Positions 34,306 to 41,545 of a stretch of DNA of 64,000 nucleotides are shown here, piece by piece (within the stretch, counting starts at the first letter, position 1; each line of letters opens with the position of its first letter). This stretch comes from Clostridia bacterium. GTDB lineage: Bacteria; Bacillota; Clostridia; Christensenellales; CAG-138. Made by a program: the position numbers and the translations under genes. The notes under the pieces are model-generated. The model was not told where the DNA came from. It did no database searches and worked only from the letters and a program-made list of their open reading frames with translations. The stretch covers positions 21,009 to 85,008 of the forward strand of contig JAFXSG010000027.1 of the NCBI GenBank assembly GCA_017525875.1, given 5' to 3'.

Positions 34306-35676
34306 TTATCCGATAATTATCTTTTCAACGGGGTCGGTTATGCGAGCGGGTTCTTTCCTGGCAGCAAGCGCACCGGCGAAGCTGAGACTGCCCACGCGGC
34401 CGCAGTACATCAGCACGATGATGATCACACGGGAGAACATGGATAGGCTTCGGGTGACTCCCGTACTCATACCAACAGTCGCAACAGCGGAGCTCGTTTC
34501 AAAAAGGATGTCGACAAGCGGCAGCTTATCGACAGAAACGATAAGCGCGGTCGCGATAAGCATCAGGCTAAGGTTCGTGAAGAAGACGGCCGCCGCCTTG
34601 TGCAGCGCGTCATTCTCGAGCCTGCGCCCGAAGATGCCGAAACTGTGCTTCCTGCGGATGTATGAAAACGCGTAGATGATAAGCGTGAACACGGTCGTCG
34701 TTTTGATACCGCCGGCGGTCGATCCGGGGGAACCGCCGATGAACATCAAAATGATAGTAGTCAGCTTTCCGCTGTCGCTCATTGCAGCTATGTCCATAGT
34801 ATTGAAGCCCGCGGTCCTTGCCGTGACGGAGCCGAACAGCGCCGTAAGCACGCGCTCACCCGCGTTCATGCCGCTGCATGCAGCATTGCGTTCGGTGAAG
34901 AACAGGATGGCCGCCCCTCCGAAGAGCAGGAGCGCAGTTGCACAGAGCACGATCTTGCTGTGGAGCCTGTATTTTTTGAAGCGGATACCGTGACGGAGGA
35001 CGTCGTCCCAAACGAGGAAGCCGAGACCGCCGATAACGATGAGCAGTATCAGAACGATATTCACGAGCAGGTCGTCATAATACGGAACGAACGAGCCGTA
35101 TTCTCCGAATCGGCCAAGCAGGTCGAAGCCCGCGTTGCAAAATGCGGAGACCGAGTGGAACACGCCGAGATAGATACCCCGAAGCAGGCCGAACTGACGG
35201 CTGAAACGGATCGCGAGCAGTGCGGCGCCCGTGCCTTCAACAGCTGCGGTAACGATGATTATCCGTTTTGCAAGCGGAAGTATGCCTCCGAGCTGGATCG
35301 AGCTGATGCTCTCCGAAAGGATCTCCCTCCCGCGCAGGCCGAGCTTGCGGTTGATGAGCAGGAAGAAAAACGTGGCGATCGTCATAAAGCCGAGGCCGCC
35401 GATCTGGATCATGACGAGGATCACGAGCTGACCGAACAGCGACCAGTGCGTATAGGTGTCGACTGTTACAAGACCCGTAACACAGCTTGCGCTCGTTGCG
35501 GTAAAGAGGCAGTCGAGAAACGGCGTCGCTTCACCGCTTTTTGATGCGAAAGGAAGCATTAGCAGCAGCGTCCCGACGGTGATTATCAGAAAAAAGCCGA
35601 GTGAAATGACCTGAGTCTGGCTCATCTTCGGCTTTGCCGCGGGAATGGCGGATGTGATCTTTGCTCCCTCTTTCAT
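34306..35676 (-). CDS. ktrB: Ktr/Trk potassium channel subunit
   Basis: 456-residue TrkH/KtrB membrane protein built of four M1-P-M2 repeats. The selectivity-filter regions are visible as TSASCVTGLVTVDTYTHW, VSAFCNAGFDLLG, TARTAGFNTMDIA and SSAVATVGMSTGVT, each with its central glycine. IGGSPGSTAGGIKTTTV is the family loop signature. It imports K+ (often Na+-dependent) across the plasma membrane. It is preceded by the DUF436 gene with 11 bases between, so all three may be one operon from the promoter at 36344-36372. Confidence 0.94.
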   Translation of the reverse strand: MKEGAKITSAIPAAKPKMSQTQVISLGFFLIITVGTLLLMLPFASKSGEATPFLDCLFTATSASCVTGLVTVDTYTHWSLFGQLVILVMIQIGGLGFMTIATFFFLLINRKLGLRGREILSESISSIQLGGILPLAKRIIIVTAAVEGTGAALLAIRFSRQFGLLRGIYLGVFHSVSAFCNAGFDLLGRFGEYGSFVPYYDDLLVNIVLILLIVIGGLGFLVWDDVLRHGIRFKKYRLHSKIVLCATALLLFGGAAILFFTERNAACSGMNAGERVLTALFGSVTARTAGFNTMDIAAMSDSGKLTTIILMFIGGSPGSTAGGIKTTTVFTLIIYAFSYIRRKHSFGIFGRRLENDALHKAAAVFFTNLSLMLIATALIVSVDKLPLVDILFETSSAVATVGMSTGVTRSLSMFSRVIIIVLMYCGRVGSLSFAGALAARKEPARITDPVEKIIIG

Positions 35677-35687
35677 AACGGTTCTTT

Positions 35688-36275
35688 TCAGTACTGCGCG
35701 CGTTCGCCGCCGATAAGCTTGGGCCTGGTGCGCGCCATGGTGATGTTTGCACAGCCGATCTTCGTGTTTTCGTTATGGATGGGCACGCATACCGTACGCA
35801 TATGCATGCCGATGAAGACGCCGCCGATGTCGATGCCGGCACGTGCGCGGGAGCGGATGTCTTCAACGACGACGGGATCGGCGAACTGCGCCATCGCCTG
35901 AACGCTCCAGGCGCCGCCTGCATGCAGTGCGGGTTTGACGCTTACTTCGGGAAGGTCGTACTTTTCCATGCATTCGCGCTCCACGACGAGGGCACGGTTG
36001 AGGTGCTCGCAGCACTGGCAGGCGAGGAAAAGCCCCTTCTCACGAATACGGGGAAGGATAGTCTCCATAAGGACTTTCGCAACGTCCTCGGTGGAGTGCT
36101 GGCCCATGTGATAGCCCATAACGCGGCTCGTGCTGCAGCCGATGACCACGATATCGCCGGCGTGGAGCTTATAATGACCGTCACTGCAATTCGCGAAAAG
36201 CTCGTCAATAACTGCCTCCGCTTCGGTTCTGATACGGTCAAGCGTAATAACTTCTTTTTCGGAAATACTGTCCAT
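35688..36275 (-). CDS. TIGR01440/DUF436 family protein (YwlG-like)
   Basis: 195 residues. The sequence holds GDIVVIGCSTSRVMGYHMGQ, LACQCCEHLNRALVVERE and ARAGIDIGGVFIGMHMRTV, diagnostic of the DUF436 (YwlG) family, whose biochemical function is unknown. The QCCEHLNRA motif with paired cysteines and a histidine suggests a catalytic or metal site. The start is ATG 36275, because GAGGCAAAAA lies directly upstream; the earlier ATG 36287 is itself part of that binding site. It is preceded by a strong hairpin just downstream of its promoter. Confidence 0.85.
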   Translation of the reverse strand: MDSISEKEVITLDRIRTEAEAVIDELFANCSDGHYKLHAGDIVVIGCSTSRVMGYHMGQHSTEDVAKVLMETILPRIREKGLFLACQCCEHLNRALVVERECMEKYDLPEVSVKPALHAGGAWSVQAMAQFADPVVVEDIRSRARAGIDIGGVFIGMHMRTVCVPIHNENTKIGCANITMARTRPKLIGGERAQY

Positions 36276-36300
36276 TTTTTGCCTCATATCAACAATAAAA

Positions 36301-36343
36301 CAATTCTGTGCGGGAATGGAGCGAGCCCTGCCGCACAGAATTG
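36301..36343 (-). promoter_or_regulatory. Leader hairpin between promoter and DUF436 gene
   Basis: A perfect 13-base stem, 36301-36313 against 36331-36343, with a 17-base loop. On the minus strand it starts directly after the -10 box and ends in TTGTTTTATTG, so it looks like an intrinsic terminator placed inside the 5' leader. It could act as an attenuator or yield a short RNA of about 45 bases. Confidence 0.65.
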
Positions 36344-36372
36344 ATTATACTACGAATCCTTCTTTAATTCAA
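36344..36372 (-). promoter_or_regulatory. Promoter upstream of the DUF436-ktrB-ktrA genes
   Basis: On the minus strand TTGAAT (36372-36367) and TATAAT (36349-36344) with a 17-base spacer. Confidence 0.75.
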
Positions 36373-36398
36373 GAGCATACCGCGGAAGCACGCAGCGC

Positions 36399-36776
36399 TT
36401 ACTCTCTGTAGTTCTCACGCACGAGCGAGACGATCTCATCCGCGCTCATGCCGAGCTCTCGGTAGATCCGGCTGCTTTTTTCAAGCTGCTCGAGCGCAAG
36501 CTTTTTGCGCAGCGCATCGCGTTCGACGATCGAAAGATCCGCAACGAAGCAGCCCCGGCCGACCATCGTTGAGATGAGTCCGTCGCGTTCAAGGTCGTCC
36601 CAGGCGCGCTTGATGGAGATCACGCTGATCCCAAGGTCCGAAGCAAGCTGCCTGATAGGCGGCAGACAGAAGCCTCCGGTCAGCTCCCCGCGGATGATCT
36701 GATAGGAGATCTCGTCGTAGAGCTGACGGTAGATCGGCGTGTCGGAAGTATTAACGATCGAAAGCTTCAGTCCCAT
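36399..36776 (-). CDS. GntR-family transcriptional regulator (YtrA type)
   Basis: 125 residues: a GntR winged-helix domain (IYRQLYDEISYQIIRGELTG, then LPPIRQLASDLGISVISIKR and LERDGLISTMVGRGCFV) and only a short helical tail. That is the layout of the YtrA subfamily, which controls ABC transporter operons. It lies 6 bases after the ABC permease gene, last in the operon. The likely operator is the 25-base palindrome at 38349-38373 over the operon start site, making this an autoregulated repressor. The inducer is unknown, though YtrA systems often answer cell-wall antibiotics. Confidence 0.9.
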   Translation of the reverse strand: MGLKLSIVNTSDTPIYRQLYDEISYQIIRGELTGGFCLPPIRQLASDLGISVISIKRAWDDLERDGLISTMVGRGCFVADLSIVERDALRKKLALEQLEKSSRIYRELGMSADEIVSLVRENYRE

Positions 36777-36782
36777 TCCGGA

Positions 36783-37451
36783 TCAGATCTCCGCTTTTTC
36801 ATAGCTGCGCATCGAGATCACGCATATGAGCAGATTGATGAGGATGTAGACAACGATCGCTCCGGCGAGCACAGGAAGCTGGCGGACGATATCCGCTGCG
36901 GAGGTACCGTTGAGGAAGAGCTTTCCTTCCATCGGGCGGCAGACGAGGTTCTCCAGCGAAACGGTGACGAGCATGAATACGATGAGCGCGATGATGCAGC
37001 GCAGATTGACCTTGAAGTTCTTGCGGTATCCGCCGGGGATGATGATCCAGTTGGCGATCGCGTAACCGAGAAGAACGATCGCGTAGAGCGTGACGTTGAT
37101 ATTCATGCCGCCAACGTTCTCCATTCCGGCAAGCACGCGATGCGCCAGGAACGCGAACGGTATGCTTACGATCAGCATCGCGATCTCAACGGAACAGATC
37201 GTGATCACCCTTGCTTTGACGCAGTCCGATTTGCTCACGGGCAGCAGCGAAGTAAACTCACGGTCCTTGTTCTGAAGATCGGTCGAAAACATCATCATAA
37301 ACGCGATGATGATATAGAGAAAGCCGATGGGGCGGGGGTAGTTGGGGATAAAAAGCATCATTGAAGCGAGCGCGAAATAGATGATCGTTGCCGGATGCAG
37401 AGAAAGTTTAAGATCCTTGCGAACAAGGTTCATGATGTTTCCGTTCTTCAT
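36783..37451 (-). CDS. ABC-2 type transporter permease
   Basis: 222 residues with six predicted membrane segments, for example IIYFALASMMLFIPNYPRPI, VEIAMLIVSIPFAFLAH and VVYILINLLICVISM. FSTDLQNKDREFTSLLPVSKSD is the cytoplasmic motif typical of ABC-2 exporters. It is coupled to the ATPase gene by a TAATG stop-start overlap. Together they form an exporter of unknown substrate, probably a drug, peptide or lipid. Confidence 0.88.
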   Translation of the reverse strand: MKNGNIMNLVRKDLKLSLHPATIIYFALASMMLFIPNYPRPIGFLYIIIAFMMMFSTDLQNKDREFTSLLPVSKSDCVKARVITICSVEIAMLIVSIPFAFLAHRVLAGMENVGGMNINVTLYAIVLLGYAIANWIIIPGGYRKNFKVNLRCIIALIVFMLVTVSLENLVCRPMEGKLFLNGTSAADIVRQLPVLAGAIVVYILINLLICVISMRSYEKAEI

Positions 37452-38320
37452 TATGCTTCACTCCCTTCGCTGTGACCGAGCTTTTCGGAATAGACCATTA
37501 TCGATTCGATATCCGCATTTGCGATGGAAAGACCTTCCGCAAGGTACAGATCCTTTTCGTGGATCAGCGCCGTGAAGCCGAACGGCGTTTCCTTGATGCC
37601 GTCAAGCACGGAGCGGAGTTGAGGCGTAAGGTCATTCCTGCCGCCCTGAATAAGTCGGTAGCTGCCGATGATCTCCTCGCGGTCGCCCTGCATGACGATC
37701 TCACCGCTGCGGATATAGATGATGTAGTCCGCGCACTTATCAAGATCGGAAGTGATGTGCGTGGAGAACAGGATGCTGTGTTCGCCGTCCGATACGATGC
37801 TGCGGAAAACGTCGGTAAGCTCATCGCGCGAGACGGGGTCGAGCCCGCTCGTCGGTTCGTCCAGAATGAGCAGCTTCGCGTTGTGCGAGAGCGCGAGGGC
37901 GAGGGAGTACTTGACCTTCATACCGGCTGAAAGCTCCTTGACGCGCTTGTTCTCATCCAGCTCAAACTTTTTAAGATAACCGCGGTAAGCCTCGTCATCC
38001 CATTTGTTGTAGAAACGTTTGAAAACCTTTGTTATGGCCTTGAGCTTCTTATCGGGATAGTAGCCGAACTCGCCGAAAACAACGCCGATGCTCTGCTTGA
38101 CCTCGTTTTCGTTCTGGCGGAAATCGCGGCCAAACGCCATGACGCTTCCGGCGTCCGCATGGGTGAGCCCGAGGATGCCTTTGAGCGTCGTGGTCTTGCC
38201 GGCTCCGTTGCGGCCGATGAAACCAACGATATAGCCGCTGTCGATCGTGAGATCGACGCCTTTGAGTTCAAAACTCGGATACTTTTTGCAAAGCCCGCGT
38301 ACTTCAAGAATTGCAGACAT
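37451..38320 (-). CDS. ABC transporter ATP-binding protein
   Basis: 289 residues. Walker A is GFIGRNGAGKTTTLKGI, the signature is VKELSAGMKVKYSLALALSH, Walker B is AKLLILDEPTSGLDP, and the H-loop is SILFSTHITSDLDKC. The C-terminal 80 residues form the regulatory extension seen in exporters of the ABC-2/YtrB group. The start is ATG 38320, with AAGGAGG 6 bases upstream; 60 upstream bases in frame contain the operator and are not coding. It is the first gene of the ATPase-permease-regulator operon. Confidence 0.92.
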   Translation of the reverse strand: MSAILEVRGLCKKYPSFELKGVDLTIDSGYIVGFIGRNGAGKTTTLKGILGLTHADAGSVMAFGRDFRQNENEVKQSIGVVFGEFGYYPDKKLKAITKVFKRFYNKWDDEAYRGYLKKFELDENKRVKELSAGMKVKYSLALALSHNAKLLILDEPTSGLDPVSRDELTDVFRSIVSDGEHSILFSTHITSDLDKCADYIIYIRSGEIVMQGDREEIIGSYRLIQGGRNDLTPQLRSVLDGIKETPFGFTALIHEKDLYLAEGLSIANADIESIMVYSEKLGHSEGSEA

Positions 38321-38348
38321 ATTTCCTCCTTGTTTGATCCTATTGCAT

Positions 38349-38373
38349 ATTGTGCATATTGGATATACACAAT
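38349..38373. promoter_or_regulatory. Palindromic GntR-type operator
   Basis: A 25-base near-perfect palindrome with arms ATTGTG.ATAT and ATAT.CACAAT about a 5-base centre. It overlaps the -10 box and the start site of the ABC operon. It is the obvious site for the GntR regulator encoded at the end of the operon. Confidence 0.78.
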
Positions 38374-38399
38374 ATAACACGGCTCGATATTGTTGTCAA
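38371..38399 (-). promoter_or_regulatory. Promoter of the ABC-GntR operon
   Basis: On the minus strand TTGACA (38399-38394) and TATATT (38376-38371) with a 17-base spacer. It is a strong consensus promoter, so repression is probably needed. Confidence 0.85.
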
Positions 38400-38422
38400 T
38401 ATAACTTCGAAAATATATAAAA

Positions 38423-38443
38423 AGGGCTGCCTTTCGGCAGCCC
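38423..38443 (-). terminator. Terminator of the VWA lipoprotein operon
   Basis: AGGGCTGCC pairs with GGCAGCCCT around a TTTC loop; on the minus strand CCCTTTTTATA follows. Confidence 0.85.
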
Positions 38444-38458
38444 TGCGAGTTTACTGTA

Positions 38459-40126
38459 TCAGCCTTCGACGTTGAACAGATTGCGCAGTTCGTTTACGAT
38501 GTTATCGCTGTCTGCACGGATATTGACCGCTTCGTTGATGCTTGAAAGCTCTTCGAGCTCGCCCGTGTCGCGGTAGTTATACGCTATCGTATAGACGGGA
38601 ACGTCCATACCGTCGACGATGGTCTTGATGCGGCCGAGATTCCAGCCGGAGTTCTGCTCGCCGTCGGTGAGAACAAAGAGGATCGGCCTGCACTCGGGGA
38701 TCTGCTGCTTTGCCTCATCCAGCATCCTGAGCGCAACGAGCACAGCGTTGTAGGTAGCGGTGCTGCCGGAGGCGGAAAGGCCTTTGACTTCGCCGGAGAA
38801 GTAGGCGCGCTGCTTATCGTCAAACTGTTTGATATCCAGATGGATGGTCACGTCGTCGGAGTAGCTGACAAGACCGACGTAGCTGTCGGAATTGATGTAG
38901 GCAGAGCTTGCGATGAGCGAGCTCTTGAGCTCCGCAAGAGGAGTGCCCGCCATGGAGCCGGAGGTGTCCGCAATGAAGACCGCAACGGTGGGCACGCCGC
39001 CGTTTTTGTTCTTCTTCCAAAGCGCCTGCGCCTCAAGATAACCGTTGCCGTCGAGACCGGGCGTCTGTCCGGCGTAGTCGTCATGACGATTGAAGCCTTT
39101 ATCGGTGCCGAGCTTCTGGTTCTCGTCCCTCATGCAGTAGTCGATGAACAGCTTCGCGGCGTCCTGCTTTTCCTGGCTGACGTAGTCGAACGTGAATACG
39201 GGGTGATCGTGGCGGATGCCCGCGGGGATGTAGACGTAGTTCGAGAGCGCTTTTGTGAGGATGTACGCCTGCTCCTCCATGACCATCGCGTCGATAATGC
39301 CCTTGGCGGCCTTATTCCGCAGCACGGCGGTGGTATACGCGACCGGAGGCGACTGGCGCTGATACTCAAGCAGTTTTTCGGCAGCAGTCGCAGAAAGGGG
39401 GTTGCTTTCATCGAATGCGGCGAGGATCATCGTGAGCATGTTGAGACCGGTGCTCGAGGTGTACGGGTTGGTGTAAGCAAAGTTCAGATCGCCGGCAAGC
39501 GTCGCTTCGATGACGGTCTTCATATTTGCTTCGCCGTACTTTTCGATGAACTTGTCGTAGACCTTGTCGCTGATGAGGATGCCGCCGGTGTTGCCGAGCA
39601 GCCTTTCGGTCAGAGTTATCGTGCGGATACCGGAAGCGTCGAGCATCTTGCCCCATGCGGCGTGGCTCGGGATGTAGAGGTCGGGGGAGTAAGCGCCTGC
39701 GCGCATGTAGGTGACGACCTCGCCGCCGGTGATCTTGCGGATCGAGACGGAAACGGTCTTGCCGTTCAGAGTGAAGCGCTCGCGGTTGAATTTCGCAGCG
39801 ACGACGTTGCCCCAGTCATCCGGAGCGTTTTCGTCGGAAAGCTCGGTGTCGGCAGCGATCTCGATGTTGATCTCGCCGTTGCCTTTGGTTGTGATCGGGA
39901 AAACGCTGATGTCCGAAAGAGCGTCCGCCTCGGTGAAGTCATCGCTGTAGATATCAAGAACAGGGGAGCTGACTTTGTAAACGTTGACCTTCTTCATCAG
40001 AGCGTTCATCTCCTGAACAGCTTCGTCATAGGTCAGCTTATTGGCGGAGTTCGTGAACGGGAGGCAGCCCGTGAACGCAAACGCGGCCATGATGATGCAG
40101 AGTGCAAGGGAAATGATCTTACGCAT
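38459..40126 (-). CDS. Lipoprotein with solute-binding-like and von Willebrand A domains
   Basis: 555 residues. A lipoprotein signal with lipobox FTGC (Cys21) places it on the outer membrane face. Residues about 60-360 resemble a type 2 solute-binding fold (SBP_bac_11-like): ANPYTSSTGL-type FAYTNPYTSSTGLNML, then FTFDYVSQEKQDAAKLFIDY. Residues about 370-555 are a VWA domain whose metal site DTSGSMAG (DxSxS) and later FVLTDGEQNSGW are intact. VWA domains bind ligands through a divalent metal. The downstream end of a three-gene operon; the gene after it in transcription order is a terminator. Such SBP-VWA proteins often accompany tellurite or stress gene sets; none is seen here. Confidence 0.8.
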   Translation of the reverse strand: MRKIISLALCIIMAAFAFTGCLPFTNSANKLTYDEAVQEMNALMKKVNVYKVSSPVLDIYSDDFTEADALSDISVFPITTKGNGEINIEIAADTELSDENAPDDWGNVVAAKFNRERFTLNGKTVSVSIRKITGGEVVTYMRAGAYSPDLYIPSHAAWGKMLDASGIRTITLTERLLGNTGGILISDKVYDKFIEKYGEANMKTVIEATLAGDLNFAYTNPYTSSTGLNMLTMILAAFDESNPLSATAAEKLLEYQRQSPPVAYTTAVLRNKAAKGIIDAMVMEEQAYILTKALSNYVYIPAGIRHDHPVFTFDYVSQEKQDAAKLFIDYCMRDENQKLGTDKGFNRHDDYAGQTPGLDGNGYLEAQALWKKNKNGGVPTVAVFIADTSGSMAGTPLAELKSSLIASSAYINSDSYVGLVSYSDDVTIHLDIKQFDDKQRAYFSGEVKGLSASGSTATYNAVLVALRMLDEAKQQIPECRPILFVLTDGEQNSGWNLGRIKTIVDGMDVPVYTIAYNYRDTGELEELSSINEAVNIRADSDNIVNELRNLFNVEG

Positions 40127-40162
40127 GTCTTTCTCCTTTCAAAAGAGATGGGTGGAATAGTT

Positions 40163-40954
40163 TCATTCAGGATCGTTCGTTGATTCGAGGATGGTTTTCT
40201 TGTAGATGTTCAGTTTCTCGATGCCGGTGTCGTCCTCGCCCTGTTTGTTGAGGAAATCGGTGATGGCAAAGAGGAATTCCTTCACGTTATTGAGCTGTGC
40301 TTCGTTCGCGTCCCGGGTCTCGACAAGCAGGTCTTCGATCTTCTGCACGTCCTCCTGACGGTTGGTCTCATACACCACGAAGCAGTTCAGCACCTTGCGG
40401 ACCTTGCGGAGGATGCACTGCTCCACGCTCTCAAGCACTTGATTGGTGTCCTCGAGGTAGTCGGCGCCGTTATTGGTGAGCAGACGGCTCAGCTTGCTCT
40501 GGTAGCCGTTCATCTCGTTCATCTGGCGAAGGATGTCGCTCATCATAGCGGGGATGCGGGTGGCGGTCATCCGGCCCCAATCCTCATTGAGCCAGCTCTT
40601 GAAGCGCTCGTAGATCACCGTATCCTTGAGCGGACCGCGAACGTTCAGCTTGGCCTGTTCCTTTTTCTCGGCGCGCGCCTTTGCTTCTTTCAACTCTTCG
40701 AGCTTTTCCTGAGTCATGTTCTGCTCGCGCACTTCCCTTGCTTCGCGCACGGCGGCGACGATGATCGAAACGACGGCGAAAAGAGCGAAGGCAGCAGCGA
40801 TTATATAGGAAAGGATTTGAAGTGTTTTCAGCGTGTGAACGCCGGACTGCTGCACGATGGCGGTCTTGCAGAGGCTCACGAGCAGCATGGGCAGGCATGC
40901 GATGACGGCAAGAATGATCTTGCCGATGTTTTTCCTGAAGATCTTATTTACCAT
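40163..40954 (-). CDS. Hypothetical membrane protein with long helical cytoplasmic domain
   Basis: 263 residues. Two membrane helices near 13-33 (IILAVIACLPMLLVSLC) and 45-68 (ILSYIIAAAFALFAVVSIIV) are followed by a 195-residue, charged helical region. It holds a Lys/Glu coiled-coil stretch (EKLEELKEAKARAEKKEQ), then a conserved-looking core, DTVIYERFKSWLNEDWGRM and LESVEQCILRKVRKVLNC. I do not recognise a named family. It overlaps the upstream coiled-coil gene by 11 bases and precedes the VWA lipoprotein by 36, so it may link that exported protein to the cytoplasm. Confidence 0.68.
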   Translation of the reverse strand: MVNKIFRKNIGKIILAVIACLPMLLVSLCKTAIVQQSGVHTLKTLQILSYIIAAAFALFAVVSIIVAAVREAREVREQNMTQEKLEELKEAKARAEKKEQAKLNVRGPLKDTVIYERFKSWLNEDWGRMTATRIPAMMSDILRQMNEMNGYQSKLSRLLTNNGADYLEDTNQVLESVEQCILRKVRKVLNCFVVYETNRQEDVQKIEDLLVETRDANEAQLNNVKEFLFAITDFLNKQGEDDTGIEKLNIYKKTILESTNDPE

Positions 40955-41342
40955 TTCTCTTTATCCTTTCTCCGATGATCGCGGCTTCGGCGAGCAGAGC
41001 GGCTCTGTTGGCTTCAAGCATCGTCGCATTGCTGCGCTTGATGCAGTTCAGAAGCGAGGTAACGGTGTTCTTTTGCATTTCGAGGATCTGCTTATCGTGC
41101 AGGATGAGGCTGTGGCTGATCGCCGTCTCCCGCGTGAGCGGCAGCTCCTCTTGGAGCTCGTCGAGTTTTTCATCAAGGGACTTGCAGCGGTTGATGAGCA
41201 GGCGGCAGCGGAAGATAACTCCGTAATCGCCGGGTTCGACGGGGACGGCGAGCAGTGCGCCGATATCCTCCTGGATGCACAGGAGCTCGTCGCCCTGCGC
41301 CTTTATCTGCTTTTGCAAAGCTCTTGTTTTTCGGTCAAGCAT
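40944..41342 (-). CDS. Hypothetical coiled-coil protein, first gene of the VWA operon
   Basis: 132 residues, almost entirely helical and charged: LDRKTRALQKQIKAQGDELL, RCKSLDEKLDELQEELPL and LHDKQILEMQKNTVTSLLN. No signal peptide or membrane segment, so it is cytoplasmic. The leucine spacing suggests a coiled coil that could pair with the cytoplasmic helical domain encoded by the next gene, whose start lies inside this one. I do not recognise a family. A good promoter lies just upstream (41363-41391). Confidence 0.65.
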   Translation of the reverse strand: MLDRKTRALQKQIKAQGDELLCIQEDIGALLAVPVEPGDYGVIFRCRLLINRCKSLDEKLDELQEELPLTRETAISHSLILHDKQILEMQKNTVTSLLNCIKRSNATMLEANRAALLAEAAIIGERIKRNGK

Positions 41343-41362
41343 AGGTTTTCTCCATTAGGATA

Positions 41363-41391
41363 ATTATATTATAATCCGGCTTGCCCGTCAA
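41363..41391 (-). promoter_or_regulatory. Promoter of the VWA lipoprotein operon
   Basis: On the minus strand TTGACG (41391-41386) and TATAAT (41368-41363) with a 17-base spacer. Confidence 0.8.
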
Positions 41392-41483
41392 GATTTCCTC
41401 GGCCTTCGCCGGGTACATCCGAGGTACAAACATTTGTACGGAAAATGGCAGAGGTTCCCGCGATCGGCCCGAAAAGCTCCGCA

Positions 41484-41516
41484 AAAACACCGCGTGCGGA
41501 CCGCACACGGTGTTTT
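41484..41516 (-). terminator. Terminator of the tlpA-polyferredoxin-surface protein operon
   Basis: AAACACCGCGTGCGG pairs, with one mismatch, to CCGCACACGGTGTTT. It lies just past the end of the surface-protein gene. Confidence 0.75.
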
Positions 41517-41545
41517 GGATAACTTGCTTATTCTGCTATGTAAGC

